In this document: positions 24,527-36,070 of the stretch, one piece after another
How positions within the stretch are numbered: the first letter of the stretch is position 1
Layout: the number at the start of each line of letters is the position of its first letter
Source of the DNA: Piscinibacter sp. XHJ-5
Lineage (GTDB): Bacteria > Pseudomonadota > Gammaproteobacteria > Burkholderiales > Burkholderiaceae_C
Direction of reading: 5' to 3'
DNA: 64,000 bases
NCBI RefSeq assembly: GCF_029855045.1
Contig: NZ_CP123228.1
Span: 6,262,001-6,326,000 of the forward strand
Notes under the pieces: model-generated
Databases searched by the model: none
What the model saw: the letters and a program-made list of their open reading frames with translations, nothing else
What the model was told of the DNA's origin: nothing
Translations under genes and position numbers: made by a program

Positions 24527-25810
24527 TCAGGTCAGCGCATCGGCCCAGATGTGGCGGGCCCAGTTCCACGCGTACACGCCCTCGAGCTCGCTCGGCCCGC
24601 TGGACACGCCGCCGGAGCCGGCCACCACCTTGAAGGTCTTCTCGGCGGCGACGTACTCGTGCACGCTCGCCACGTGGATGACGCTCTTCGCGTCGACAAA
24701 GCTGTAGCAGGTGTTGGTGAGCAGCGGCGCGGCATTCGGCGGCCAGCCGCTGAGCTCGGCCACGATCGCCGCGGCGGCCACCTTCGCGTGGTTGTTGGCC
24801 ATGTGGCCGCTCTTCGGCATCAGCGGCGCGAGCTGGATCGCGTCGCCAATGACGTGGATGTCCCGCGCGGCCGTGGACTCGAAGTCCAGGTAGCGCACCG
24901 CGCACCAGCGGGCGTTGGAGTTCGCCAGCCCCGACTGCACGGCGATCGCGCCGGCGCGCATCGCGGGCAGCACGTTGAGCACATCGGCGCGCACGTCCTC
25001 GGCGAGCTCGAACTTCACGCGACGCGACGCACCGTCGACGGCCACCGCCTTGTGCTGCGGCCGGTATTCGACGATGCCGGCGTACTGCTCGCTCCACACC
25101 TGCTTGAACAGCGCCGGCTTGGAGGTCACGTCGGGATTGGCATCGAGCACCAGCACCTTGGAGCGCGGCTTGACGGCCTTGAAGTAGCTGGCCACCTGGC
25201 AGGCGCGCTCGTAGGGTCCAGGCGGACAACGATAAGGCGCCTCGGGGATTGTGATGGCGAACACGCCGCCGTCCGGCATCGCCTCGAGCTGACGCCGCAG
25301 CGCCAGTGTCTCGACGCCGGCTTTCCAGGCCTGCAGGATCTGCCCCTGCTCGTGCGCCGCCTGCAGGCCCGCGATGCTGTCCCACACCAGCTCGACGCCC
25401 GGCGACAGCACGAGCTTGTCGTAGCGGATGGTCGGGCCCGATGCCAAGGTCGCGACCTTCTGCTGCGCGTCGATGCGCGCCACGCTGTCCTTGACCACGG
25501 TGACGCCGTGCGTGCGCGCCAGCCCGGCGTAAGTCACGGTGATGTCCGCCAGCGCCTTGCTGCCGCCGATCACCAGATTCGAGATCGGGCACGACACGAA
25601 GCTGTCTTCGGGCTCGACCAGCACGACGGCGATGCGCTGCCCGGACAGCAGCCGCACGTACTTCGCGGCGGTGGCGCCGCCGTAGCCGCCGCCGACCACC
25701 AGCACGCGCGCGCTGGCCGGCACGCTGCGCGCGGGGGCGGCACAGCCGCCGAGGCCCATCGCCGCCAAGGCGCCGGCAGCCAGGACCCATTCGCGGCGGC
25801 TGTGGTCCAT
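24527..25810 (-). CDS. Flavocytochrome c sulfide dehydrogenase flavoprotein subunit
   Basis: The product is 427 aa from ATG 25810; an upstream in-frame extension would overlap the cytochrome gene. The N terminus HSRREWVLAAGALAAMGLGGC carries a twin-arginine motif and a lipobox-like Cys, so it is exported folded. It has a FAD-binding LVVGGGYGGATAAKY motif and redox cysteines in FVSCPISN and PYRCPPGPYERAC, the pair typical of FCSD. Such enzymes oxidise sulfide to sulfur in the periplasm and pass electrons to a c-type cytochrome, which is encoded just upstream. A related function on another sulfur compound is possible. Confidence 0.88.
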   Translation of the reverse strand: MDHSRREWVLAAGALAAMGLGGCAAPARSVPASARVLVVGGGYGGATAAKYVRLLSGQRIAVVLVEPEDSFVSCPISNLVIGGSKALADITVTYAGLARTHGVTVVKDSVARIDAQQKVATLASGPTIRYDKLVLSPGVELVWDSIAGLQAAHEQGQILQAWKAGVETLALRRQLEAMPDGGVFAITIPEAPYRCPPGPYERACQVASYFKAVKPRSKVLVLDANPDVTSKPALFKQVWSEQYAGIVEYRPQHKAVAVDGASRRVKFELAEDVRADVLNVLPAMRAGAIAVQSGLANSNARWCAVRYLDFESTAARDIHVIGDAIQLAPLMPKSGHMANNHAKVAAAAIVAELSGWPPNAAPLLTNTCYSFVDAKSVIHVASVHEYVAAEKTFKVVAGSGGVSSGPSELEGVYAWNWARHIWADALT

Positions 25811-25820
25811 GTGGCGCCCT

Positions 25821-26135
25821 TCAGTGCGCCTGCGCGGCGAACCACGCCGCGAGCTGGTCGATCTGTGCATCGGTGTAGCCCTTGATGATCTGCTGCATCA
25901 CCGTCGACGGCCGGTCGCCGCTGCGAAAGGCGCGCATCTGCCGGGCCAGCTGCGGCGCGGGCATGCCGGCGAGCGGCAGCAGCGGCGTTCCCTCGAGCGC
26001 ACGACCTTCGGTGCCGTGGCAGGTGGCACAGGTGGCGGCGAGGCTGCGGACCTGCAGCGTGCGCTCGTCCTGCGCCATTGACGCGGTGGCGGCGCTCAGC
26101 CACGCCAGTGCCATCGCTGCCTTCAGCACGTCCAT
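25821..26135 (-). CDS. Small periplasmic cytochrome c (class I)
   Basis: The product is 104 aa: a signal peptide (MDVLKAAMALAWLSAATASMAQ), one haem site CATCHG, and a likely distal Met in PLAGMPAPQL, which is typical of c553/FccA-like cytochromes. Its gene overlaps the preceding one by 13 bp and ends 10 bp before the FCSD flavoprotein start. The pair therefore looks like a complete FccAB-type sulfide dehydrogenase. Confidence 0.92.
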   Translation of the reverse strand: MDVLKAAMALAWLSAATASMAQDERTLQVRSLAATCATCHGTEGRALEGTPLLPLAGMPAPQLARQMRAFRSGDRPSTVMQQIIKGYTDAQIDQLAAWFAAQAH

Positions 26136-26917
26136 TCGAGCTCCGTGTACTGGCGCGCCAGCTCCGGCGGCAGCGGCGAGTCGAGCAGGTCGGCGGCCAG
26201 GCGCAGCGCATCGGCCGCCGCCGCGGGCAGCCGGGCACGCAGGCTGGTCGCGACCGCGGCATCGACCCAGGCGCGCACCAGCACGGGCCGCAGCATCCAG
26301 GGCAGGGCCTCGACCTCGTCGAGCGCATGCGCCAGGCCATCGCCGTCGGGCGGCTGGCACGGCGGCATCATCTCGCGCGGCAGGAACGGGCTCAGCGCCT
26401 GCGCATACCAGGCGAGCGCCGCGGCGGGGTCGCGGCCCGGCACCATGCGCGAGAGGTAGGCGGTGACACGTGCCACCTGCAGCAGCGTCGCCGGCGGAAG
26501 CTGGGCCATGTCGTTGTGCGATGCGGGCGACGCGGCCGCGGGCGGATGGTCGCCGAGGCGGCGCCGCATCATCAGCCAATGCAGCCGGTCGATGGGGCGC
26601 AGCGGCGCATGCGCCGCCATCAGGCGGCGCGTGGACTGCAGCATCGCGCGGCGCTCGGGCTTGGGCAGCAGGCGCGCTCGCGCGAGCAGCACCTCGAGGG
26701 CCGGCAGCCGCGACGCGTCCGACAAGCGGCCCACGTCGTCGAGCAGCGCCTGCGCCGTGGGCAGCGGATCGACTTCGGCCTGCCACACCGCGAGCGAGGC
26801 GGCGGCGTCCGCCGGTTGCGTGACCAGCGCCAGCACCGCGGCCTTGAGCTCGCCGGGGCCGTTGACACGCGACAGCCGCGCCAGCGCGTCGTGCTCGCGT
26901 GCCTGCGCCGTGGTCAT
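26123..26917 (-). CDS. Hypothetical protein of the lemA operon
   Basis: The product is 264 aa from ATG 26917, which overlaps the lemA stop as ATGA. It is Leu/Ala/Arg-rich and largely helical, with no signal peptide or strong membrane segment; a PPCQPPDGDGLAHALDEVEALPWMLRPVLVRAWVDAA region (about 190-225, quoted only in part as motif) is the most distinctive. It resembles the small helical proteins often encoded with LemA, whose function is unknown. Codon use matches the neighbours, and tight overlaps on both sides make it a real gene. Confidence 0.8.
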   Translation of the reverse strand: MTTAQAREHDALARLSRVNGPGELKAAVLALVTQPADAAASLAVWQAEVDPLPTAQALLDDVGRLSDASRLPALEVLLARARLLPKPERRAMLQSTRRLMAAHAPLRPIDRLHWLMMRRRLGDHPPAAASPASHNDMAQLPPATLLQVARVTAYLSRMVPGRDPAAALAWYAQALSPFLPREMMPPCQPPDGDGLAHALDEVEALPWMLRPVLVRAWVDAAVATSLRARLPAAAADALRLAADLLDSPLPPELARQYTELEWTC

Positions 26918-27459
26918 AGGGTGCCGGCCCCGCGGAAGCCGAACAGCCCCGCGATGACCCAGGTCGGAAACTGATCGAGCGCATCGTTGTAGCTCTGCGT
27001 CGCCTCGTTGAACTGGCGGCGCGCGAAGCCCAGCGTGCTGTCGGCGGCGGCGAGCTCTTCGCCGAGCAGCGCGACGCCGGCACCGGCCAGCAGCTCCGGC
27101 TTGGCCGGCAGCTCGCCCTTGAGGCGGCTGCGCGCCTCGGCCAGCGTTTCCTCGGCAAGCCGCAGCGCGGCCATCGGCCGCGCTGCGCTGGGCCGGCTGC
27201 GCACCACGTCGCAGGCGGTCTGCAGCTGGCCGCTCGCGGCCAGCACCGCGTCGAGGGCCGGCGTTTCGTGCTCGAGCAGCGGACGCAGCGCTTCCACCCA
27301 TCGCTCCAGCAGATGGTGGCGCTGGCGCAGCTGCACCTCGACGGGCGCGAAAGCGCGCGAGATGCCGTTGCGCAAGCTGACCAGCCGGTTGTACGCGCCC
27401 ACGGCCCAGAACAGGAGCACGGCCGCGACGGCCCAGCCGGTGATTTGACCGGAGCTCAT
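26914..27459 (-). CDS. lemA: LemA family protein
   Basis: The product is 181 aa. An N-terminal membrane anchor (GWAVAAVLLFWAVGAYNRLVSLRN) is followed by long helices with the family features AYNRLVSLRN and FNEATQSYNDALDQFPTWVIAGLFGF. LemA proteins sit in the inner membrane with a helical domain outside; their biochemical role is not settled. First gene of the minus-strand operon, divergent from the TSUP permease. Confidence 0.92.
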   Translation of the reverse strand: MSSGQITGWAVAAVLLFWAVGAYNRLVSLRNGISRAFAPVEVQLRQRHHLLERWVEALRPLLEHETPALDAVLAASGQLQTACDVVRSRPSAARPMAALRLAEETLAEARSRLKGELPAKPELLAGAGVALLGEELAAADSTLGFARRQFNEATQSYNDALDQFPTWVIAGLFGFRGAGTL

Positions 27460-27583
27460 GGCGCCCGACTGTATCCGGGATGCCGGCGCGCCACGCGGCT
27501 CACGACGTTTCGATGCGCAGCGAAGCATCGATGCGATGCGGGCGCCCATGATCGATCCCATCGCTGCGCCACTCACACCGACC

Positions 27584-28339
27584 ATGCCCACCTTCGAGAT
27601 CACCCCGCTCATCGCCACCATCGCGTTTGTCTTCCTGCTCGCCGGCTTCGTCAAGGGCGTCGTCGGCCTGGGCCTGCCGACGATCACGATGGGGTTGCTC
27701 AGCCTGGCGATGTCGCCGGCGCAGGCGGCCGCGCTGCTGGTCGTGCCGTCGCTGGTCACCAATGTCTGGCAGATCGCCGCGCGGCCGGGCCTGCTTTCGC
27801 TGATGCGCCGACTGGCCACGATGCTGGGCGGCGTCTGCATCGGCGTCGCACTGGGCGGCGGCTGGCTCACGCGCGGCCCGTCGGGCGCGGCGACCGCCGG
27901 CCTGGGCATCGCGCTGCTCGCCTATGCCGGCCTCGGGCTGCTGACCTTGCACTGGCACATCGCGCCGCGCCACGAACGGTGGGCTGCCCCGCTCGTCGGC
28001 ATCGCCACCGGCCTGGTGACGGCAGCGACCGGCGTGTTCGTCATTCCGGCGGTGCCGTACCTGCAGGCGCTCGGGCTCGACAAGGAGGAGCTGGTGCAGG
28101 CGCTGGGACTGTCGTTCCTGGTCTCGACCATCGCGCTGGCACTCGCCCTGGGCCACGGCGGCGCGCTGCCGGCATCGGCCTGGACCGGCTCGCTGCTCGC
28201 GCTGCTGCCGGCGCTCGCCGGCATGGGACTGGGACAGAAGATGCGGCAGCGCCTGCAGCCGGCGCTGTTCAAGAAGCTCTTCCTCGCCGCGCTGCTGACG
28301 CTTGGCGTGTACCTGGCGTGGCGTGGGCTGGGCGCCTGA
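27584..28339 (+). CDS. TSUP (TauE/SafE) family sulfite/anion permease
   Basis: The product is 251 aa from ATG 27584; in-frame ATGs at 27548 and 27458 would add hydrophilic leaders, the latter overlapping the divergent lemA start. About eight membrane segments fall in two repeats, each with the TSUP signature (FVFLLAGFVKGVVGLGLPTI; IATGLVTAATGVFVIPAVPY). Family members export sulfite, sulfoacetate or other organosulfur anions. Its position back-to-back with an operon for sulfide oxidation is suggestive of sulfur metabolism but not proof. Confidence 0.9.
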   Translation: MPTFEITPLIATIAFVFLLAGFVKGVVGLGLPTITMGLLSLAMSPAQAAALLVVPSLVTNVWQIAARPGLLSLMRRLATMLGGVCIGVALGGGWLTRGPSGAATAGLGIALLAYAGLGLLTLHWHIAPRHERWAAPLVGIATGLVTAATGVFVIPAVPYLQALGLDKEELVQALGLSFLVSTIALALALGHGGALPASAWTGSLLALLPALAGMGLGQKMRQRLQPALFKKLFLAALLTLGVYLAWRGLGA

Positions 28340-28533
28340 CATGACGGACCTGCGCAGTGCGCGGCGAATGCGGATTCGGTGTGCGACGATCACGACGCCC
28401 GCACCGCCGCAGTGCGAGCGCTGCGGCACCTCGTGCCGACGTGAAGATCCCGTGCGGGACGGACCTCATGCACCTGGAAGACAGCCGCATCGCCTGCTCC
28501 ACGAGTCAACTGCTTCGTGGAGGACCACACACG

Positions 28534-28881
28534 ATGATCGCCGTCATCTTCGAAGTCGTTCCGGCCGAGGGACGGCGCGGGCGCTACCTCGAGATCGCCG
28601 CGCGGCTCAAGCCGCAGCTCGAAGCCGTGCCCGGGTTCATCTCGGTCGAGCGCTTCGAGAGCCTGACGCAGCCCGGCAAGCTGCTGTCGCTCTCGTTCTG
28701 GCGCGACGAGGCCTCGGTGCAGCATTGGCGCGAGGTCGGCGAGCATCGCGCGGCGCAGCGCGCTGGGCGCGAGACGCTCTTCGCCGACTACCGCCTGCGC
28801 GTGGCCGGCGTCGTGCGCGACTACGGCATGTTCGAGCGCGACCAGGCGCCGCAGGTCTATCCGACGAAGGTGGGGCCATGA
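28534..28881 (+). CDS. Antibiotic-biosynthesis-monooxygenase (ABM) domain protein
   Basis: The product is 115 aa. The dimeric alpha/beta-barrel pattern is visible: MIAVIFEVVPAEGRR, PGFISVERFES, LLSLSFWRDEASVQHWR, and a final FERDQAP tail. Members are small cofactor-poor oxygenases or haem/quinone-binding proteins. A purine-rich GTGGAGG lies upstream. Its stop overlaps the ATG of the ArsR-type regulator (ATGA), so the two form an operon and the regulator may control it. Confidence 0.88.
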   Translation: MIAVIFEVVPAEGRRGRYLEIAARLKPQLEAVPGFISVERFESLTQPGKLLSLSFWRDEASVQHWREVGEHRAAQRAGRETLFADYRLRVAGVVRDYGMFERDQAPQVYPTKVGP

Positions 28882-29591
28882 CGACACCCGAGCCGCGCTT
28901 CGCCAAGGTCGCCGCGATGATCGGCGACCCGACCCGCGCCCGCATGCTGGCTGCGCTGATGGGCGGGCAGTTCCTGGCCGCCGGCGAGCTGGCGGCCGCT
29001 GCGGGCGTCACAGCGCAGACCGCGAGCGCGCACGTCGCGAAGCTGGTCGACGCCGAGCTGGTCGTCGCGCGCACGCAGGGGCGGCATCGGTACTTCCGCC
29101 TTGCCGACGCCGACATCGGCCATGCGCTGGAAGCCTTGTCGCTCGTGGCCGAGCGCAGCGCGCAAGCGGACAAGTGGAGCCAGGGGCCCTACAAGCCGTT
29201 GAAGGCGGCGCGCACCTGCTACAGCCACCTCGCCGGCGAGCTGGGCGTCGCCCTGTTCGAAGGGCTGCTGGCGCGCGGCACGCTCCAGCCATGCGACGGT
29301 CACTTCCTGCTGAGCGACGCGGGGCGTGCGGAGTTGAGCACGCTCGGCGTGCCGTTGCCGGCGATCACCACGCCGGCGGCGGCGCGGCGCTTCGCGTATC
29401 CGTGCCTCGACTGGTCGGAGCGCCGCGACCACCTGGCCGGCGCGCTTGCCGTGGCCTTGCTGGAGCACAGCGTCGAGCGCGGCTGGCTGCGCAAGGTCGA
29501 GGGCTCACGCGCGCTGCGCATCACGCCGGAAGGAACGAAGCGGCTCGCGCCGTGGCTGTCGGCGGCGACCCGCGAAGAGCGCGTCGCCTGA
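28878..29591 (+). CDS. ArsR-family transcriptional regulator with extra C-terminal domain
   Basis: The product is 237 aa. A winged helix-turn-helix occupies about 1-85 (IGDPTRARMLAALMGG; AAGVTAQTASAHVAKLVDAELVVARTQGRHRYFRL). The remaining 150 residues have an ACTCYSHLAGELGVALFEGLL-like second region found in larger ArsR regulators (here RTCYSHLAGELG) and a second winged-helix-like tail. Cys residues at about 114 and 182 could sense metals or thiol stress. Translationally coupled to the monooxygenase gene. Confidence 0.88.
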   Translation: MTTPEPRFAKVAAMIGDPTRARMLAALMGGQFLAAGELAAAAGVTAQTASAHVAKLVDAELVVARTQGRHRYFRLADADIGHALEALSLVAERSAQADKWSQGPYKPLKAARTCYSHLAGELGVALFEGLLARGTLQPCDGHFLLSDAGRAELSTLGVPLPAITTPAAARRFAYPCLDWSERRDHLAGALAVALLEHSVERGWLRKVEGSRALRITPEGTKRLAPWLSAATREERVA

Positions 29592-29598
29592 GGGCGGT

Positions 29599-30339
29599 CT
29601 ACAGGTTGGCGGGCAGCGTGTCGGTGAACGGCGAGTCGCCATGCATGCGCCAGGCGCGGTACCCGCGCGCACGCAGCGCGCACGCCGGGCACTGGCCGCA
29701 GCCGTAGCCCCATTCGTGGCGCTGCCTGCGGTCGCCGACGTAGCAACTGTGGGTGTGCTCGACGATCAGCTCGTTGAGCTTCTCGCCACCCAGCGCCGCC
29801 GACAGCGACCAGGTCTGCGCCTTGTCGAGCCACATCAGCGGCGTTTCCAGCGTCAGCCGCGTGTCCATGCCGAGGTTGAGCGCCACCTGCAAGGCCTTCA
29901 GCGTGTTGTCGCGGCAGTCCGGATAGCCCGAGAAATCGGTCTCGCACATGCCGCCCACCAGCACGCTGAGCCCGCGGCGGTAAGCGATGGTCGCGGCGAA
30001 GGTGAAGAACAGCAGGTTGCGACCCGGCACGAACGTGTTGGGCAGCCCGTTGGCCTGCATCTCGATCTTGCGCGCGTCGGTCAGCGCGGTATCGGAGATC
30101 TGTCCCAGCAGCGACAGGTCCAGCAGGTGATCGTCGCCGAGCCGCGCGTGCCAGGCGGGAAACTGCGCATGCAGCTGCGCACGCACCGCGAGACGGCATT
30201 CGAGCTCGACGACATGGCGCTGGCCGTAATCGAAGCCGATGGTCTCGACGTGCGCGTAGCGCTCCAGCGCCCAGGCGAGGCAGGTGGTGGAGTCCTGGCC
30301 GCCCGAGAAGAGGACGAGTGCATGCCGCGGGTCGGTCAT
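29599..30339 (-). CDS. queC: 7-cyano-7-deazaguanine synthase QueC
   Basis: The product is 246 aa. The PP-loop ATP pyrophosphatase motif is SGGQDSTTC near the N terminus; [11 protein letters not shown] and [14 protein letters not shown] are family signatures, and the zinc site is HSCY.....YGCGQCPAC. QueC converts 7-carboxy-7-deazaguanine to preQ0 in queuosine synthesis. No other queuosine gene and no preQ1 riboswitch was seen nearby. It starts three bases after the proA stop. Confidence 0.97.
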   Translation of the reverse strand: MTDPRHALVLFSGGQDSTTCLAWALERYAHVETIGFDYGQRHVVELECRLAVRAQLHAQFPAWHARLGDDHLLDLSLLGQISDTALTDARKIEMQANGLPNTFVPGRNLLFFTFAATIAYRRGLSVLVGGMCETDFSGYPDCRDNTLKALQVALNLGMDTRLTLETPLMWLDKAQTWSLSAALGGEKLNELIVEHTHSCYVGDRRQRHEWGYGCGQCPACALRARGYRAWRMHGDSPFTDTLPANL

Positions 30340-30342
30340 GGG

Positions 30343-31623
30343 TCAGGCCCGGATCTCACCCTGGCCCAGCACCACCCACTTCATCGACGTCAGTCCCTCC
30401 AGCCCCACCGGCCCGCGCGCGTGGAACTTGTCGGTGCTGATGCCGATCTCGGCGCCCAGGCCGTACTCGAAACCATCGGCGAAGCGCGTGGAGGCGTTGA
30501 CCATCACGCTGGCTGAATCGACCTCGCGCAGGAAGCGCATCGCGTTCGGATGGCTCTCGGTGAGGATGGCATCGGTGTGGTGCGAGCCGTAGCGGTTGAC
30601 GTGCGCAATCGCCTCGTCGAGGCTGTCGACGACCTTCACGCTGATGATGGGCGCGAGGTACTCCTGCGACCAGTCGTGCTCGCTCGCCGCCTTGACCGCG
30701 GCATTGGGCAGCTTCTCGAGCAGCGCCATGCCGCGTGCGTCGCACCGCATCTCGACGCCCTTGGCAGCCCACAGCGCGCCGATGCGCGGCAGGAAGGCCG
30801 GCGCGACGGCGGCATGCACCAGCAGTGATTCGGCCGCGTTGCACGGGCTGTACTTCTGCGTCTTGGCGTTGTCGGTGACCTTCAGCGCGAGCGCGAGATC
30901 GACCTGCGCATCGACGTAGACGTGGCAGTTGCCGTCGAGGTGCTTGATCACCGGCACCTTGGCTTCACGGCTGATGCGCTCGATGAGGCCCTTGCCGCCG
31001 CGCGGGATGATCACGTCGACCGCTTCGGGCGAGGCGATGAGGTGTCCGACCGCGGCGCGGTCGGTGGTCTCGACGAGCTGCACCGCGTCGGGCGGCAGGC
31101 CCGCCTCGGCGAGCGAGGCCTGCACCAGCTTCCACAGCGCGAGATTGGAATGGATGGCCTCGGAGCCGCCGCGCAGGATGCAGGCATTGCCGCTCTTGAT
31201 GGCCAGCGACGCCGCCTCGATGGTCACGTTCGGCCGGCTTTCGTAGACCATGCCGAAGACGCCGAGGGGCACGCGCATCTGGCCCACGCTGATGCCGCTG
31301 GGGCGGCGCCGCAGGCCGGTGATCTCGCCGATCGGGTCGGGCATGGCGGCGATCTGCTCGCAGCCTTGCGCCACGGTCTCGATGATCTTCGGCGTGAGCT
31401 TCAGGCGGTCGACCATCGGGGCTGCGAGGCCGGCGGCCTCGGCCGCCTCGATGTCGCGCGCATTGGCCGGCGCGAGCGCAGCGGCTTCGCTGCGCAGGCG
31501 CCGCGCGAGCGCCAGCAGCGCCGCGTTCTTCGCCGCGGTCGGCGCGGCGGCCATCTTCGTGCTGGCCGCGCGCGCGGCCGCGCCCATGTGGGCGATGGTG
31601 GCCTGGAGATCGGTGGAGGTCAT
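30343..31623 (-). CDS. proA: Glutamate-5-semialdehyde dehydrogenase
   Basis: The product is 426 aa from ATG 31623. It has the ProA signatures [20 protein letters not shown]-like [15 protein letters not shown], the catalytic Cys in [15 protein letters not shown], and [24 protein letters not shown] (quoted in parts). It reduces gamma-glutamyl phosphate to the semialdehyde in proline synthesis. No proB is adjacent. The order proA-queC with a three-base gap suggests one transcript. Confidence 0.97.
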   Translation of the reverse strand: MTSTDLQATIAHMGAAARAASTKMAAAPTAAKNAALLALARRLRSEAAALAPANARDIEAAEAAGLAAPMVDRLKLTPKIIETVAQGCEQIAAMPDPIGEITGLRRRPSGISVGQMRVPLGVFGMVYESRPNVTIEAASLAIKSGNACILRGGSEAIHSNLALWKLVQASLAEAGLPPDAVQLVETTDRAAVGHLIASPEAVDVIIPRGGKGLIERISREAKVPVIKHLDGNCHVYVDAQVDLALALKVTDNAKTQKYSPCNAAESLLVHAAVAPAFLPRIGALWAAKGVEMRCDARGMALLEKLPNAAVKAASEHDWSQEYLAPIISVKVVDSLDEAIAHVNRYGSHHTDAILTESHPNAMRFLREVDSASVMVNASTRFADGFEYGLGAEIGISTDKFHARGPVGLEGLTSMKWVVLGQGEIRA

Positions 31624-31648
31624 GGGCGAATTGTCCCAAACCTGCGCA

Positions 31649-32200
31649 TCACCTGCCGTACTTCGAGGTGAACGTCGCCGATCCGAGCTTGTTCGCATTG
31701 ATCATGAAGCCCGCCAGCGCCGCCGTGCCTTCGGCGGGCACGTCGAGCTTGTCGGTCTTCAGCGCGTACACCGTGAAGATGTAGCGGTGCGGCTTGTCGC
31801 CCTTGGGCGGGCAGGCGCCGCCGAAGCCCGGGGCGCCGAAATCGGTGCGCACCTGCATCGCGCCGGACGGCAGGCCCTTGCCGTCGGCGCTGCCGGCACC
31901 CTCGGGCAGCTCGGTGGTCGTGGCCGGCAGGTTGATGACCACCCAGTGCCACCAGCCGGAGCCCGTGGGGGCATCGGGGTCGTAGACCGTGACGGCAAAG
32001 CTCTTCGTGTCCTTGGGCGCGCCGCTCCACTTCAGCGCCGGCGAGATGTTCTTGCCCGAGCAGCCGAAGCTGTTGAACACATGCGTGTCGGGCAGCTTGG
32101 CGTTGGGCTTGGCGGTGGGGCTGGCCAGGGTGAAGCCGGCCGCGTGGGCGGTGGCGCCGAAGACCAGGGAGCAGGCGGCGGCCAGGGCGATGCGGTGCAT
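31649..32200 (-). CDS. PEBP (YbhB/YbcL) family exported protein
   Basis: The product is 183 aa: a signal peptide [20 protein letters not shown], then the phosphatidylethanolamine-binding-protein fold with [36 protein letters not shown] in parts, the ligand-site DPDAP, and [20 protein letters not shown]. Bacterial members bind small anionic ligands in the periplasm; their exact role is uncertain. Single gene, 26 bp downstream gap to proA. Confidence 0.93.
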   Translation of the reverse strand: MHRIALAAACSLVFGATAHAAGFTLASPTAKPNAKLPDTHVFNSFGCSGKNISPALKWSGAPKDTKSFAVTVYDPDAPTGSGWWHWVVINLPATTTELPEGAGSADGKGLPSGAMQVRTDFGAPGFGGACPPKGDKPHRYIFTVYALKTDKLDVPAEGTAALAGFMINANKLGSATFTSKYGR

Positions 32201-32256
32201 GAGGCGTCCTTTCGATGCGGGCGAAGCAGCCACTTTGCGACAGCAGGCGCAGCGAT

Positions 32257-33107
32257 TCAAGCGGGGTTTGCGGGGGGACATCCGCGCAGGTCCAGACGCA
32301 TCTGGATCTGGTGCAGCGGCAATGCCGTGAATCCCGCCTCGCGCAGCGCCCGCGCCGCGATGTCGTCGTGCATCAGCTGCGGCACGCGCACGGTCTGCGC
32401 CGGATGCGCGACCAGCAGCGCGTCGATCAAGCGGCGCGCGTCGCGTTGCGCCGGATCGGCATCGACGAGCGCCAGCACCGTGACGCCGACCTGCTGCGAC
32501 GCCTGGAAGACGATCAGCGCCGTACCCAGCTGCCAGGATGTCGCAGCCGCATCCACATGCCGCATCGACTCGCCGCCTTGCTGATAGGGCAGCTGCGCCG
32601 GTCCATGGGCCTGGAGCCAGTCGGCCGCATGGGCGAGGGCCATCGCGCGGGGCGTGGCCGGCGTCGCGTCGACCGGCGCCGGCTCTCGCACGAAGCCCCA
32701 CAGCGGCGCGCCGTCGACGAAGCCGAAGGAGCGGTACAGCTTCAGCGCGGGCACGTTCTGCGCGAACACCTCGAGCTCCAGCGCCTGCGCGCCGGCCGCC
32801 CGCGCCTCGTCGACCACCGTTCCCAGCAAGGCGCGCGATGCGCCGCTGCCGCGTGCCGCAGGGCAGACGCCCATCGCACCGACGCGCCGGCGGCGGCCGT
32901 GCCGGCCGACGAACACGAATCCCGCCAGGGCGCCGTCGACGACGGCGCAGCGGCTCATCGACAACTCGGCGCCCCAGCGGGCGAGGCGCAGCGGCAGCGC
33001 CTGGGCCGTCATCGCGAACGAGCCGGCGAGGTAGCCGTCGAAGGCCTCGGTGAAGCACGCCGCCAAATCCTCGGCGCTCGACTGGCCGGCGCCGACGATC
33101 GCGAGCG

Positions 33108-33111
<4 letters not shown>
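32257..33111 (-). CDS. GNAT-family N-acetyltransferase
   Basis: The product is 284 aa from GTG 33111, which overlaps the dppF stop (GTGA). An N-terminal GNAT domain shows the acetyl-CoA site VGAMGVCPAARGSGASRALL and LEVFAQNVPALKLYRSFGF. The C-terminal 100 residues form a second, weaker GNAT-like half. Being coupled to the peptide importer, it may acetylate imported peptides or amino acids; this is inferred from position only. Confidence 0.85.
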
Positions 33112-35158
<2,047 letters not shown>

Positions 35159-35175
35159 GAGTGGTGTGGACAGGC

Positions 35176-36063
35176 CTAGCGTTTGAGCTTCGGATCCAGC
35201 GCGTCGCGCAGCCCGTCGCCCATCAGGTTGAACGCCAGCACCGAGACCAGGATCGCGAGGCCCGGCAGGGTGACCACCCACCAGGCGCTCTGGATGAACT
35301 CGAGGGCGCTGGCGAGCATGGAGCCCCATTCGGGCGTCGGCGGCTGCGCGCCCAGCCCGAGGAAGCCCAGCGCGGCGGCGTCGAGGATGGCCGTCGAGAA
35401 GCCGAGAGTCGCCTGCACGATCAGCGGGGCCGCGCAGTTGGGCAGCACCGTGTCGAACATCAGCCGCGGCGTGCCGGCCCCGGCGATGCGCGATGCGTTG
35501 ACATAGTCCTTAGCCAGCTCGCCGATCACTGCCGCTCGGGTGAGGCGCACGAAGTGCGGCAGCATGACGATGGCAATCGCGTACATCGCGTTCATCAGGC
35601 CGGGGCCGAGGATGGCCACCACCGCGACGGCGAGCAGCAGGCTCGGCAGCGCCAGCATGATGTCCATCAGCCGCATGATCGTGAACTCGACGCCGCCGCG
35701 GAAGAAGCCTGCCAGCAGCCCGAGCAGCACGCCGCCCGACAGCGACAGTCCGACCGACACGAGACCGATGATCAGCGACAGCCGCGTGCCGTGGATCAGC
35801 CGCGACAGCACGTCCCGCCCGACCGGATCGGTGCCGAGCACGAAGCGGTGGCCGTTGACGGGCTGCCACGACGGCGCACGCAGCGTAGCCTCGCGGTACT
35901 GCTCGGAGGGCGAATACGGCGCGATCACGTCGGCGAGCAGCGCACACAGGATCAGCGCCACGACGATGGACAGGCCGATGATCGCCCCGCGATTGCGGCG
36001 GAAGTCGCGCCACAGCTCGACCCAGGGGGACGGCGGCGCGGTGGTGGGAAGAACGGCGCTCAT
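35176..36063 (-). CDS. dppC: Dipeptide ABC importer permease DppC
   Basis: The product is 295 aa, with an N-terminal cytoplasmic/membrane segment ([25 protein letters not shown] quoted in part) and five further segments. The EAA loop contacting the ATPases is at [18 protein letters not shown] [14 protein letters not shown]. Pairs with DppB to form the channel. It starts seven bases after dppB. Confidence 0.95.
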   Translation of the reverse strand: MSAVLPTTAPPSPWVELWRDFRRNRGAIIGLSIVVALILCALLADVIAPYSPSEQYREATLRAPSWQPVNGHRFVLGTDPVGRDVLSRLIHGTRLSLIIGLVSVGLSLSGGVLLGLLAGFFRGGVEFTIMRLMDIMLALPSLLLAVAVVAILGPGLMNAMYAIAIVMLPHFVRLTRAAVIGELAKDYVNASRIAGAGTPRLMFDTVLPNCAAPLIVQATLGFSTAILDAAALGFLGLGAQPPTPEWGSMLASALEFIQSAWWVVTLPGLAILVSVLAFNLMGDGLRDALDPKLKR

Positions 36064-36070
36064 CGGCGTC

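Noticed and set aside
23315..25885. 856-codon frame opposite the AI-2E and FCSD genes
   Set aside because: Same reason: low-complexity Arg/His-rich shadow.
30340..31648. preQ1 riboswitch controlling queC
   Set aside because: queC starts three bases after proA and no aptamer-like structure is visible upstream of either gene.
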